Source: Motiliproteus sp. MSK22-1
GTDB taxonomy: Bacteria > Pseudomonadota > Gammaproteobacteria > Pseudomonadales > Balneatricaceae
DNA length: 64,000 bases
Direction: 5' to 3'
NCBI RefSeq assembly: GCF_001968815.1
Contig: NZ_MIEQ01000017.1
Span: 62,001 to 126,000, forward strand
The stretch's first letter is position 1, and each line of letters begins with the position of its first letter. The position numbers were made by a program, and so were the translations under genes. Below are positions 11,631-23,266 of the stretch, piece after piece. Below the pieces are notes generated by a model that saw nothing but the letters and a program-made list of their open reading frames with translations, had not been told where the DNA came from and searched no databases.

Positions 11631-14375
11631 TTATACGTCAATGGTGGCGACCACACGCTGTAAGCGCCAAAGGTTCTCCCAGATATCCCTCCACCTGGCA
11701 GTTTTGACGGACTGGCCGAATGCCATGGTCACTGCTTCCAGTTCGACCAGATCAAGCAGTCCGGCCAGCCCTGTTAATTGGTGAGCGTGATCTCTCATGG
11801 TCAGTGTATCCTGAAGTTCAAACGCATGGGCAATGGCGCTGATCTGGCTGTTCAGCTCTTTATGCAGATCACTGATAGAGATTCCGTAGTCAGCTAACCG
11901 TGGTTTTTCGGAGTTTTCAACGGCAACGATACTTGTACCGTCCGCTTTTGTTGCCAGTTGAATATGGTGGATGATTTTTTGTTCATTGATCGGCTTAAAT
12001 AAGGTCGTAGCAACTCCTGCTTCTTTCAGAGCCTGCTCTTCGTTGGCGATAACGTTTGCAGTCAATGCAATAATAGGGACCTGACTTAGTGGTTCGGGCA
12101 GCTCACGAATATGTCGGCTGGCTTCAATGCCGTCCATAACCGGCATATGGACGTCCATCAGTATGCAGTCATAACAGCCTTGGCTTGCCTGAGCCAGCGC
12201 CTGTTCTCCATTGCTAACCAGCGTAGGCTGGGCACCGGCCTGTTCCAGTATCTTTTGCAGCAACAGGCGGTTGAAGCTGTTGTCTTCAGCGATCAACAGC
12301 TTAAGATCCTGCAAGCTATCGCTGGCTATTTTTTCAGCAGTTGAGGTGGGTTGCGTCGCCAGTAGTGGTTTTTCGTATTTAAGGGCGGTGAGCAGTTTCC
12401 GATGGGTCAGTGGGCGCTGCAAATTATCAATAGGTTGTAGATCCAGGCCCTGTAATTCAGCCATTTTCAGTGCAAGTACATCACTTTCCAGAACACTCTT
12501 CTGTCCTGTGACCAGAATCAGCTTACCGGCAAAGCGCTGCCGGACACAGCCTAGCAAACGAGATTGATAATGCTGATTTAAATGTAAATTTGGGAACCCC
12601 ATAATGACAGCGTCATACTTGTGGTTAGCGTTCTTCAATTGTTTTAGCAGCTGTTTATGGTTGTTGACTGCAGTCACTGTGCTTCGCCATTTCAGCAGAC
12701 AGTTCGACAGGGCTTTTTCAGCTGTGGGATTGCGATCAAACAGCAGAATCCTGTAGCCGCGAAGATCGACCGGGGAACGAGGTTGAGTGCAATGATTAAA
12801 AGGCAATTTTAATAAGACTTCGGTGCCTTCACCTGGCTGACTGTAAAGGCTGATACTGCCACCCATCAATTCAACCAAACGTTTGGTGATGACCAGACCC
12901 AGTCCTGAACCACCAAAGCGGCGGGTAATAGAAGTGTCCGCCTGAGAAAAAGGTTGGAATAAGGATTTCAGTTTTTCTGCTTCAATACCGATGCCTGTGT
13001 CTTTGATTGTTAATTCGACATTAATATCGCCTTCATTCAACACACATTGGGTGGTTATGGTGATTTCACCCTCTTTGGTAAATTTCACTGCATTACCGAT
13101 TAAGTTGGCAATGACCTGCCTTATCCGAGTTGGATCCCCGATAACCTGAAGAGGCAGTTTCGGATCACAGATGAAATAAAGCTCAAGCCCTTTGTTATCG
13201 GCTATCGGCGCCTGCATTTCCAGAGAGTCTTCAATGCATTCTTCCAAGCTAAAAGGAATTTTTTCGATCTTGATTGCATTGGATTGCAGCTTGGAAAAAT
13301 CCAAAATATCGTCGATCAGCCGTAATAGCAGTGAAGACGTACGACGCACTATACTGCTGTATTCCTTCTGTTCCAGATTGAGCTGGGTCTTTTCCAGCAG
13401 TTGTATAAAGCCCATAACCGAGGTCAGTGGTGTGCGGAGTTCGTGACTCATGCGGGCTAAAAATTCATCTTTGGCGAAATTAGCTTCTTCTGCTCGCTGT
13501 TTTTCCTGATCCAGATCGATATTCTTGCGTTCCAGCGTGTGTAGCGTTGATCTGAGGTTCTTTGTGGCTTCAGCTACATCGTCTTCCAGTCGGATTCGGG
13601 TTTGCTGGACTCGGGCTGCCAAGCTGTTGATTCCTTTTTCGAGTTCCCCTATTTCGCCACTGCTTTCTATTTTTACACGAGCGTTCAGCTGCTCATGACT
13701 TAGCCGGTCAACGGTATCGATAATAGCTTGGATAGGCCCCGTGATACTGCGACCAATAGAAATGGCCATCCATAAAGTCAGTGATAGTCCAATGAGGGTT
13801 ATAATCAGTCCACGAATCAGAATTTCAAACTGTCGCTTCTTCATTGCCCTGTCGTTGACCAGTAGTACAACCCAGCCCAGATGTATTGGGTCAGTATCAG
13901 TGGTTGCCAGGTCCTGTTGATTTTCCTCGCCGAAATCGTTGATATTAAGTCCGGATACCAGCACAGGGGCCTGGAAAGCCCAGAATTGATTAAACTGATG
14001 GGGGACATGGGGCTCCACTCGGGTACTGGGAGATTCCAGGGGTAGCCGGTCTATGTTGATATTACTGGAACGGAAAACTTCTTTCTGATCAGCATTAATG
14101 AATATTATGTCACTTATTTCTGACTGTTCCTGGGGCGCTTTCGCCAGACCTGCCAGGGCTTCGGAGTTATCTGCAAAAAGGCCAAACTCAGCGCCTGCAC
14201 TTAGGTAACCGAGTAGTGTTTGACTGTTTTTGAACAGCGTGTCCCGTTCGAGGTTGAGTCGGGAACTTATCATATAGCCTGACATGGCAAGGGTAATGAT
14301 CGTAATCGGCACTAAAGCCAGTAACATGACTCGCTGGCGGATTCCGAGGTGGCTGACTAACGATCGGAGACTCAT
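11631..14375 (-). CDS. BarA/GacS-like tripartite hybrid sensor histidine kinase
   Basis: This 914-residue inner-membrane phosphorelay kinase is built in the BarA order. It has a first membrane helix (about 15-37), a periplasmic sensor (38-185) and a second helix (186-207). HAMP (208-262), HisKA with H311 in MSHELRTPLTS and an ATPase domain (NLIGNAVKFT, DTGIGI, GGSGLGL) follow. A pseudo-receiver (540-660) lacks the phospho-acceptor Asp. A true receiver has D741 in ILMDVHMPVMDG and K794, and an Hpt domain has H865 in HQLTGLAG. The start codon overlaps the stop of the upstream binding-protein gene by 4 bp (ATGA), so the two are translationally coupled. It may be the GacS/BarA orthologue, but the coupling to a binding protein and TonB receptors suggests a dedicated sensor. 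Confidence 0.9.
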   Translation of the reverse strand: MSLRSLVSHLGIRQRVMLLALVPITIITLAMSGYMISSRLNLERDTLFKNSQTLLGYLSAGAEFGLFADNSEALAGLAKAPQEQSEISDIIFINADQKEVFRSSNINIDRLPLESPSTRVEPHVPHQFNQFWAFQAPVLVSGLNINDFGEENQQDLATTDTDPIHLGWVVLLVNDRAMKKRQFEILIRGLIITLIGLSLTLWMAISIGRSITGPIQAIIDTVDRLSHEQLNARVKIESSGEIGELEKGINSLAARVQQTRIRLEDDVAEATKNLRSTLHTLERKNIDLDQEKQRAEEANFAKDEFLARMSHELRTPLTSVMGFIQLLEKTQLNLEQKEYSSIVRRTSSLLLRLIDDILDFSKLQSNAIKIEKIPFSLEECIEDSLEMQAPIADNKGLELYFICDPKLPLQVIGDPTRIRQVIANLIGNAVKFTKEGEITITTQCVLNEGDINVELTIKDTGIGIEAEKLKSLFQPFSQADTSITRRFGGSGLGLVITKRLVELMGGSISLYSQPGEGTEVLLKLPFNHCTQPRSPVDLRGYRILLFDRNPTAEKALSNCLLKWRSTVTAVNNHKQLLKQLKNANHKYDAVIMGFPNLHLNQHYQSRLLGCVRQRFAGKLILVTGQKSVLESDVLALKMAELQGLDLQPIDNLQRPLTHRKLLTALKYEKPLLATQPTSTAEKIASDSLQDLKLLIAEDNSFNRLLLQKILEQAGAQPTLVSNGEQALAQASQGCYDCILMDVHMPVMDGIEASRHIRELPEPLSQVPIIALTANVIANEEQALKEAGVATTLFKPINEQKIIHHIQLATKADGTSIVAVENSEKPRLADYGISISDLHKELNSQISAIAHAFELQDTLTMRDHAHQLTGLAGLLDLVELEAVTMAFGQSVKTARWRDIWENLWRLQRVVATIDV

Positions 14376-15334
14376 GGCAGTTGCATAGCCTCTTTAATCA
14401 TACTTTTGCTGGGAAGCTTCAGCCGCAGGGAGCGGGCGGTAGCCTTGTTGATGCTAATGTCAAAATATTCAGGGTAAGCAGGAGAAGGAAGGCCTTCTGA
14501 GGTTGTTAACCAGCGGTTAACCCAGGCTGCGGTTTCCTGACCTACAGTTTCCGGCGTACTGTAGACCGCTGCGATGGCGCCAGCGTCAACATAACGTTTA
14601 GAGTAAGCTATCAGCGGTATTCGCTGGCGGAAGCTCATTAGAAGAATCCATTTCGCTGTACTTCGATTGAATATTGACCGGTCGGGAACTGCCAGGAAGG
14701 CATCACTATTTGAAATTACCGGCGTTAATACTTCAATGGGATTATCGTCTTCTCTTAGATGGCTAATGTTTAACTGCCAGCTCATTTCAGAGACCGCCTG
14801 TTCCATGTTGGTTTGTTCTGAGGCTGAACTGGGGCCCAGCACCGTGCCTATCTTGGAAACCTCAGGTTGAATCTGGCTCAGTAACTTTAGTTGTCGTAGG
14901 AAGGGTTGTTCCAGATAAATAGCAGACAGCCTGTGTTCTTGAAGGCTTTTACGGCTGCTCTCAGTATTGGCCAGAGTGTCAAAAGTACTGTGGGGAATGA
15001 ACGTGCTTAATACCGAAGTGTTCGGTTGTTGTTGAAGAATGCTGCGCGTGGCCTGAGTGCCAATAGGAACTATCAGATCGTAGTCTGGCAACGATTCCAG
15101 GGGTAATGAGCTCGGCGACATAATAATGGTCAACTGAGCCTTGGTCGTGTCCACTTGATCACTAAAACTTTGTATAACTTTTTGATAAGTTGGAAGATCT
15201 TTGCTGGCGAGCAGAAGTACACGGTGTTGTTCAGCTTGTACTTGGACACAATTGAGAAACAATAAGGTACCCAGTGCGATACAGAGCCACACTTTTGAGT
15301 CACATTTTGTATGCTCATACGAGCTTTTAATCAT
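14372..15334 (-). CDS. Periplasmic substrate-binding-like protein (ABC_sub_bind type)
   Basis: This 320-residue exported protein resembles the PF04392 family of ABC-type periplasmic binding proteins. A signal peptide is visible (hydrophobic core VWLCIALGTLLFLN, likely cleavage after VQVQA). The body has two lobes with motifs such as YDLIVPIGTQATRSIL, SKIGTVLGPSSASE and RIPLIAYSKRYVDAGAIAAVYSTPE. The ATG at 15334 has AAGGA ten bases upstream. No ABC permease or ATPase gene is nearby. Instead the gene overlaps the hybrid kinase by 4 bp and follows two TonB receptors, so a ligand-sensing role is inferred rather than import. The ligand is unknown. Confidence 0.82.
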   Translation of the reverse strand: MIKSSYEHTKCDSKVWLCIALGTLLFLNCVQVQAEQHRVLLLASKDLPTYQKVIQSFSDQVDTTKAQLTIIMSPSSLPLESLPDYDLIVPIGTQATRSILQQQPNTSVLSTFIPHSTFDTLANTESSRKSLQEHRLSAIYLEQPFLRQLKLLSQIQPEVSKIGTVLGPSSASEQTNMEQAVSEMSWQLNISHLREDDNPIEVLTPVISNSDAFLAVPDRSIFNRSTAKWILLMSFRQRIPLIAYSKRYVDAGAIAAVYSTPETVGQETAAWVNRWLTTSEGLPSPAYPEYFDISINKATARSLRLKLPSKSMIKEAMQLP

Positions 15335-15419
15335 CAAGCCACAATCCTTTGTGATTTTCGTTATTTCGCCAGACTATCGCTGGTTTGTATTGGAACCAGG
15401 TTGCATCGGATCCAGCTTG

Positions 15420-15494
15420 TATAAGAATTATTTGTATAAGAGTTATTCTTATAAGAACTGTTTATATAAGCGGTATTTATATAAGAGCTACTTA
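15420..15494. repeat. Five imperfect 15-bp tandem repeats
   Basis: Five consecutive 15-bp units each start TATAAG on the plus strand, at 15420, 15435, 15450, 15465 and 15480, with variable tails such as AACTGTTTA and CGGTATTTA. They fill the gap between the TonB receptor stop and the binding-protein start, where the promoter of the binding-protein/kinase pair should lie. The plus-strand frame through them reads as LYKxY-type pentapeptides but is not a credible gene. Confidence 0.85.
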
Positions 15495-15544
15495 TGTCAG
15501 GTTTATCTTGTATCTGGACTATTTTAGACCACTGCTGTTTCAGC

Positions 15545-17608
15545 CTATAAAAAGTTAAGATTCAGACGAATGAATGCCCGGGTATCGAAGTTGTTATTCA
15601 CATCAAACTCCTTATAGGTTGATAACAGATTTTGCATGATAAATTCAATAGACCCTTCGGTTTCACCAAAACTAAATCCTTTTTCCAGGCGGGCATCCAG
15701 TCGGTTGTAGGAGTCCAGTTCTGCTCCTCCTTTCCAGGACACAGAGGATTCACGGTAAAACGTGAAGCTCCCCTGTAACGCATTTCCGAAATCGTGACTG
15801 GCCTGTAGTGCCAAGGTGTGGGTAGGTACTCTGTTATCAAGTGAAATTGAGTTCTCAGAGTCTTCGTTGTGATGACCTTTGGCATCAGCATAAGCGTACG
15901 CGAGATAGAGCCAAGTATGCTGCCAGGGTTGCAGCTTTAACTGTAATTCAAGGCCCTTTGTCTGCCACTCAGCCACATTGCGGTTTTCACTGGCGATGTT
16001 GCTGTTTGGCTTAAGGTCGAAAAAAGGGACACTGAATTCATCAATTGCATTATCAACTTCTTCGATATAGAACTTGGTATCAAAGGTCCAATGTCCGTCC
16101 AGATCCTGCCATAAGTAGCCTAACTCGAGTGTTGATACTTTTTCCGGACCAAGATCTGCAGCGGGCTGGCTGATCTGGTCAAAGGTAACACCTGCGAGAG
16201 AGAAAAACTCGGGCCGGTCGGGTATGACGACTGCGAGTGCTTCGTTGGCCTCTAGCAGTGAAGGTGTGCGGTAAGCCCGGCTGATACTGCCTCTTAAGCT
16301 GTGCTCCACATTGATATGGTAGTTAACCCCCAGACGAGGTGAGAATCTTGAGCCGGATATATCATTATTCTCGAGCATTGCTCCGGCATTTATTGTCCAG
16401 TATTTGTTGAGCTGGTGTTCTAGGTTACCAGAGCCACGAAACAGCCATTCATCAACAGTTTCATTGCTGTTAAGTAACGCCTGGCTCTTAAGAGATTCGT
16501 AGCGGATTCCGGCTCCCCATACAGACCGGGTATGTTCATTAAAGCGGTGAGTCAGTTCTATATCAATATCGTAGCGTTCAGAGACTCCATCCTCAACGCC
16601 GACATCAAGAGTAAAGCTCGGAGAGTTTGGAAACAATGAGCTTTCAGGCACAAAAAATGGAATAGTCTGGTCGTACTTCAGATAGTTGTGATAGGCCTGT
16701 ACTTTCAGTTCATTTTCACCGCTGAGGTTTCTAGTCCAGACAAGGCTCTGGAAATGACTGTCTACATCACGGGTTGCAAACTCTTCAGGGTGATTGGATC
16801 TGCCGACACCAAACTGACCACTACTTACCCCCAGCTGAATATCAAAGCTATCAGACAATGTTGGAGTATAGGTGCCTCGAAAATTAAACTGGCTGATTTC
16901 GCCACCATCCTCAATGGACAGCGGGGAGGTTGTTGCATCGCCGTTCTCAAAGCCGATTCCGGTACCATTATTCTTATGAAAGTTAGCAGAGATACGGTAG
17001 TCCAGGCTGCCAACTTTATCATTGTGTCTGAGGTAATAGTCTTCAGTTTTCAGAGCACCCCGAGTCACTGAAATGTAGCTACCCTGATCCTTTAAAGGTT
17101 CTCGGGTAATGATGTTGATGGCACCAAGAAAAGCATTTGAACCCTGGGTCGGAACATTGGATCCTCTGACAACCTCGATGTAGTCAATATCATTCAGAGT
17201 TATTCCTAAGGCACTCCAGTCCACTGTGGATAACAATGATAGATAAACAGAACGTCCATCGATCATTACTTCCAGTCTACCGGGATGAGAATTCCCCTGG
17301 CCATGGCTGACAACACCAAATTTATTGGCGTTAACATGGTAAGTCTGAAAACCAGGTACTAAGCGAAAGAGGTCAACAACATTGACTGCACCTGAGGCTT
17401 TGATCATTTTCTGATCAATGATAGTCATTGCTGAAGGAACATCGCTGAGCTTTTGTTCCAGTCGGGTGGCTGACTTTACAGTGGGTAAGGATTCAAGCAA
17501 ATCACCTTCGGTCAGCAGCTCGTTTTCCTGAGAAAAAGAAAGGTTGCTCGCCAACGATAGGATGATAAAGCTACACCAGGGTCCGAAACCTCGGCAAAAA
17601 TCCGACAT
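15545..17608 (-). CDS. TonB-dependent outer-membrane receptor (copy 1)
   Basis: This 687-residue receptor has a signal peptide (FIILSLASNLSFSQ). The plug domain (about residues 40-165) contains SATRLEQKLSDVPSAMTIID, VVDLFRLVPGFQ, LEVMIDGRSVY and GSNAFLGAINIITREP. A long beta-barrel with alternating aromatic residues ends RLNLNFL. The start is supported by GAGAGGA upstream. It is closely similar throughout to the neighbouring receptor at 17829-19913, which points to tandem duplication. No classical TonB box is obvious. The ligand is unknown; the gene precedes the binding-protein/kinase pair, 210 bp away. Confidence 0.9.
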   Translation of the reverse strand: MSDFCRGFGPWCSFIILSLASNLSFSQENELLTEGDLLESLPTVKSATRLEQKLSDVPSAMTIIDQKMIKASGAVNVVDLFRLVPGFQTYHVNANKFGVVSHGQGNSHPGRLEVMIDGRSVYLSLLSTVDWSALGITLNDIDYIEVVRGSNVPTQGSNAFLGAINIITREPLKDQGSYISVTRGALKTEDYYLRHNDKVGSLDYRISANFHKNNGTGIGFENGDATTSPLSIEDGGEISQFNFRGTYTPTLSDSFDIQLGVSSGQFGVGRSNHPEEFATRDVDSHFQSLVWTRNLSGENELKVQAYHNYLKYDQTIPFFVPESSLFPNSPSFTLDVGVEDGVSERYDIDIELTHRFNEHTRSVWGAGIRYESLKSQALLNSNETVDEWLFRGSGNLEHQLNKYWTINAGAMLENNDISGSRFSPRLGVNYHINVEHSLRGSISRAYRTPSLLEANEALAVVIPDRPEFFSLAGVTFDQISQPAADLGPEKVSTLELGYLWQDLDGHWTFDTKFYIEEVDNAIDEFSVPFFDLKPNSNIASENRNVAEWQTKGLELQLKLQPWQHTWLYLAYAYADAKGHHNEDSENSISLDNRVPTHTLALQASHDFGNALQGSFTFYRESSVSWKGGAELDSYNRLDARLEKGFSFGETEGSIEFIMQNLLSTYKEFDVNNNFDTRAFIRLNLNFL

Positions 17609-17828
17609 GGAGGTCCTCTCGTCGAATCAGCTGTCCCTGCATATATCGGAACGCATTGTTTATATTCAGAATATTAAGGACCGATATTGTACATATATTG
17701 GATGGGTTAAAACAGCCGTTTTTAGCTAAGCTGTTATCGACTGTTTTACTCAGAGCTGCCAATCATTCACAGTCAGGTTGAGACTCTGGAACAGAGATTT
17801 GCGGATTACCTCTTTAATCAGGCCGTTA

Positions 17829-19913
17829 CTAAAAAAAGTTAAGTTTAAAACGTACAAAGGTACGGGTGTCAAAGCGGTTATTCACTTCAAACTCCGTGTA
17901 TTCAGAAAGCAGGTTTTGTACAACCAGCTCTACCACCCCTTCTGATTTTCCATAGTGGAATTTTTTCGCTATACGGGCATCAAGTCTGCTGTAGGCTGGC
18001 AGAAATGAGCCCTTGAACCAGTCGACCGAGGTTTGCCGATAAAAGGCTAGGCTACCTTCGACATCATTACCAAAGTCATGGTTTACCAAGGCGCTGAGAC
18101 TGTGTTCTGGAACGCGGTCGTTTCTGAAAAACAACTCGTTTCTTAACGGACGGCGAAGGTAGTTGCCCTCTGCATCTGCATAAGCGTAGGCCAGATGGAG
18201 CCAGGTATGATCCCAGGGTTGGACTCTCCACTGTAGATCCAGTCCTTGTGTGCGCCAGCTGTCTTCGTTGGTATTGGCAAATGCGGCGTTGCCAAAAGCC
18301 GGGTTTTCAATCCCGGGTTCAATTTCGACTCTTACATCGCCAATAGCATTATCCACTTCTTCAAGGTATAGCTTGAGGTCCAAGCTGGAGTGCCATTGTG
18401 GATAAGTGTGAATAAACCCGACTTCATAAGTCCGTACGCGTTCCGGGCTCAGCTCTTTGGGTGTGTAGGAGGTGAGATCGAGAATTGATCCGTTGCTGGG
18501 GATGGATAGATTGGCAAACTGATTCTCTTCCAGTAGTGAGGGGGTTCGAAAAGACTGGCTGATGCTGCCTCTGAGCGTAAAATCAGGGCTTAGATGCCAG
18601 TTAGCTCCTAGCCGAGGGGATAACTTGGTACCGATCAGATCATTCCGTTCAAGCATTGCACCAGCATTAAAAGTCCAGGCTGTTGTGGGTTTCCATTCGT
18701 AGTTACCGAACAGTCGCAACATCAGCTCATCGACTTCTCTGCCTGCACCAATCAGCTTGTCACTTTCCAATGATTCCCATCGGGCACCGGCTCCCCAGAC
18801 AAGGCGGTTATCACCATCAATCATGATGGAATGTTCCAGTTCAGCGTCAAACCGCTCAGTGGTACCATCTTCCAGAGCCGTATCTACTAACTGATCGGGC
18901 TGACCTGTCAGGGCCTGGACTGTATCAGGAGAGACTCCAAAAAATTCAGACTCTAAAACCTGGTTGGTATGCTTCCAGCGGTGATAATTGTGATAAACCT
19001 GCAGCTTCAACTCGTTACTTTGGCTGAGTTGACGGGTCCAGATAAGCTGTTGATGACTGGTATCTACATCTCTGGGATAAAGTTCTGCAGGATCGGCGGC
19101 ATTACCTACCCCAAATTGACCACTGCTTATTCCCAGTTGAATATCGAAGCTGTCAGTGAGGTTTGGGGTATAAGTACCGCGAAAATTCAGCTGCGAAATC
19201 TCACCACCATCTTCCATCAGTTGTTCAGGGTTTTCTGATTCACCATCTTCCCGGCCTAAACCGGTACCATGGTTGCGGTGATAGTTAGCCGATAGCCGAT
19301 AATCGAGTTCTCCAATTTTTCCATTGTGGCGGAGGTAATGTTCTCGCGTGTTCAATGATCCGTATGTTGTCGAGAAGGTTACGCCCTGATCTTGTAAGGG
19401 TTCTCTGGTGATGATATTGATGGCGCCTAAAAATGCATTGGAGCCTTGGGTCGGGACGTTAGAACCTCTGATGACTTCTATGTGGTTAATGTCCTCCAGA
19501 GCTATTCCCAAGGCTGACCAATCAACGGTTGATAGCAGGGGAAGGTAGACGGAGCGACCATCAATCATGACCTCCAATCTGCCTGGGTGGGCGTCTCCCT
19601 GACCGTGGCTGACTACGCCAAAGGCATTTGCATGTACCTGATAGGACTGAAATCCGGGTACCAGGCGGAATAGATCGGCGATATTAACAGCCCCTGATGC
19701 TTCAATCAGCTTTCGATCGATAATCGTAATCGAAGCAGGGATATCCTTGATCTGTTGTTCCAGACGAGTTGCAGATTGTACGATTTGTAAATCTTCTATC
19801 AAATCGCTTTCAGTGAGAAGTTGATCTTCTTGGGCTACTACAATGGAAATATCCGACAACAGAATCAGTGCCGTCAAACCTGCTATTTGCCAACATTTGT
19901 GGCTCAGTGGCAT
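17829..19913 (-). CDS. TonB-dependent outer-membrane receptor (copy 2)
   Basis: This 694-residue receptor is a paralogue of the adjacent one. It has a signal peptide (GLTALILLSDISIVVAQ), then a plug with SATRLEQQIKDIPASITIID, IADLFRLVPGFQSY, LEVMIDGRSVYLPLLSTVDW and GSNAFLGAINIITREP. A 22-strand-type barrel ends VRFKLNFF with the terminal Phe expected for BAM-dependent folding. It is the first gene of a minus-strand series of two receptors, a binding protein and a hybrid kinase. The 220-bp gap to the second receptor shows no gene. Confidence 0.9.
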   Translation of the reverse strand: MPLSHKCWQIAGLTALILLSDISIVVAQEDQLLTESDLIEDLQIVQSATRLEQQIKDIPASITIIDRKLIEASGAVNIADLFRLVPGFQSYQVHANAFGVVSHGQGDAHPGRLEVMIDGRSVYLPLLSTVDWSALGIALEDINHIEVIRGSNVPTQGSNAFLGAINIITREPLQDQGVTFSTTYGSLNTREHYLRHNGKIGELDYRLSANYHRNHGTGLGREDGESENPEQLMEDGGEISQLNFRGTYTPNLTDSFDIQLGISSGQFGVGNAADPAELYPRDVDTSHQQLIWTRQLSQSNELKLQVYHNYHRWKHTNQVLESEFFGVSPDTVQALTGQPDQLVDTALEDGTTERFDAELEHSIMIDGDNRLVWGAGARWESLESDKLIGAGREVDELMLRLFGNYEWKPTTAWTFNAGAMLERNDLIGTKLSPRLGANWHLSPDFTLRGSISQSFRTPSLLEENQFANLSIPSNGSILDLTSYTPKELSPERVRTYEVGFIHTYPQWHSSLDLKLYLEEVDNAIGDVRVEIEPGIENPAFGNAAFANTNEDSWRTQGLDLQWRVQPWDHTWLHLAYAYADAEGNYLRRPLRNELFFRNDRVPEHSLSALVNHDFGNDVEGSLAFYRQTSVDWFKGSFLPAYSRLDARIAKKFHYGKSEGVVELVVQNLLSEYTEFEVNNRFDTRTFVRFKLNFF

Positions 19914-20178
19914 GAAAGTTTTCTCATAGAAAATTATGACAATGCCTCCGTGCTGCTATTGAGGGACTTAGTGTCCAAAACAATAAGGCCAAATACCAAT
20001 GGACTGGCGGATCAATCTAGCAAACAGTAGCGGGATCCTGCGCCCAATGACTTAAGCTAAACTATAGCTGATGAAAGATCTTTAGAAAAATCCATTTTTC
20101 TATCAAGTTATTGTTTTTATTCGACAGAGATCGCAGCCAACCGGGCCGTATCTCTGAATCAATTTCAATTGGATTGCT

Positions 20179-20832
20179 TCAAACCATATCGGCGATCTGT
20201 TTAACCAACTTTTCAATACCCGTGGCTGCGTCTGAAATAGAGTTAGCAAGCATATAGGCTGGAGTGGTAATTATTTTACGCTGATGATCGATGACAATGT
20301 TATCCACAGGGCAGGTTTGATGCTTCCCTCCCATGGATTCTATTGCTGCAGCGGTTTCTTCGTCGTTTCCTATGGTGCATAGACTGTCCTTGCCAAAAAT
20401 CCTGGGTGTCATGGCTGGAGCGATACAAATTAAGCCGACAGGTTTACCTGCTTGATGTATGGCTCGGGTAAAGTCCTGAACCTGGGGATTAACGACACAG
20501 CTGGCACCGGAAATTGCAAAATCAGAAAGATTTTTTGCGGCTCCGAATCCTCCCGGGATAATCAGGCCTGCGTATTCCTCAGGATTCGCTTCAGCGAGGT
20601 CCTTGATTTCACCTCTGGCCAGGCGGGCAGACTCTACTAATACATTACGCTGCCGGTCTGGCATCACCTCTCCGGTTAGATGGTTGATGACATGGAGTTG
20701 TTCGATATTTGGAGCCATACACTGATAGGCGAGGCCCTGCCTCTCCAGGCTGAGTAGAGTCAGCACCGATTCGTAAATTTCAGAACCATCGTAGACACCA
20801 CAGCCAGAAAGTATCACAGCAATCTTTTTCAT
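20179..20832 (-). CDS. elbB: ElbB-type isoprenoid biosynthesis glyoxalase (DJ-1/PfpI-like)
   Basis: This cytoplasmic protein of the DJ-1/PfpI superfamily was described in E. coli as a glyoxalase linked to isoprenoid synthesis. The frame is open 15 codons further, but the ATG at 20832 has AGGAG nearby and gives MKKIAVILSGCGVYDG and 217 residues, exactly the E. coli length. The nucleophile-elbow segment GKPVGLICIAPAM contains the conserved Cys. GAEIYE-like (GSEIYESV), IIPGGFGAAKNLSDFA and HQTCPVDNIVID segments are all present. It is divergent from hemB. Confidence 0.93.
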   Translation of the reverse strand: MKKIAVILSGCGVYDGSEIYESVLTLLSLERQGLAYQCMAPNIEQLHVINHLTGEVMPDRQRNVLVESARLARGEIKDLAEANPEEYAGLIIPGGFGAAKNLSDFAISGASCVVNPQVQDFTRAIHQAGKPVGLICIAPAMTPRIFGKDSLCTIGNDEETAAAIESMGGKHQTCPVDNIVIDHQRKIITTPAYMLANSISDAATGIEKLVKQIADMV

Positions 20833-23100
<2,268 letters not shown>

Positions 23101-23266
23101 TGTCATTCACCCTATTGATTGCTGCTGTTATCTTACAGGGATCTCACTGATTTAGATGCCAGAAGTGGCGGCCAAATTGACTTTGAAAAGATTGAGGCTG
23201 GTTCAGCCAGACTGGTTGTTGATAACAATCCGGCTTTAGACAAGTCGAGGTGATATAGGGAAAAGC

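Noticed and set aside
15201-15527. Plus-strand frame of 108 codons with repeated LYKxY pentapeptides
   Set aside because: It is antisense to the binding-protein start, has no ribosome site, and its peptide repeat is simply the 15-bp DNA repeat read in frame.
16688-17071. Plus-strand 127-codon frame inside TonB receptor copy 1
   Set aside because: Antisense shadow; a similar shadow occurs at the same place in the paralogue (18969-19238), reflecting the coding strand rather than a gene.
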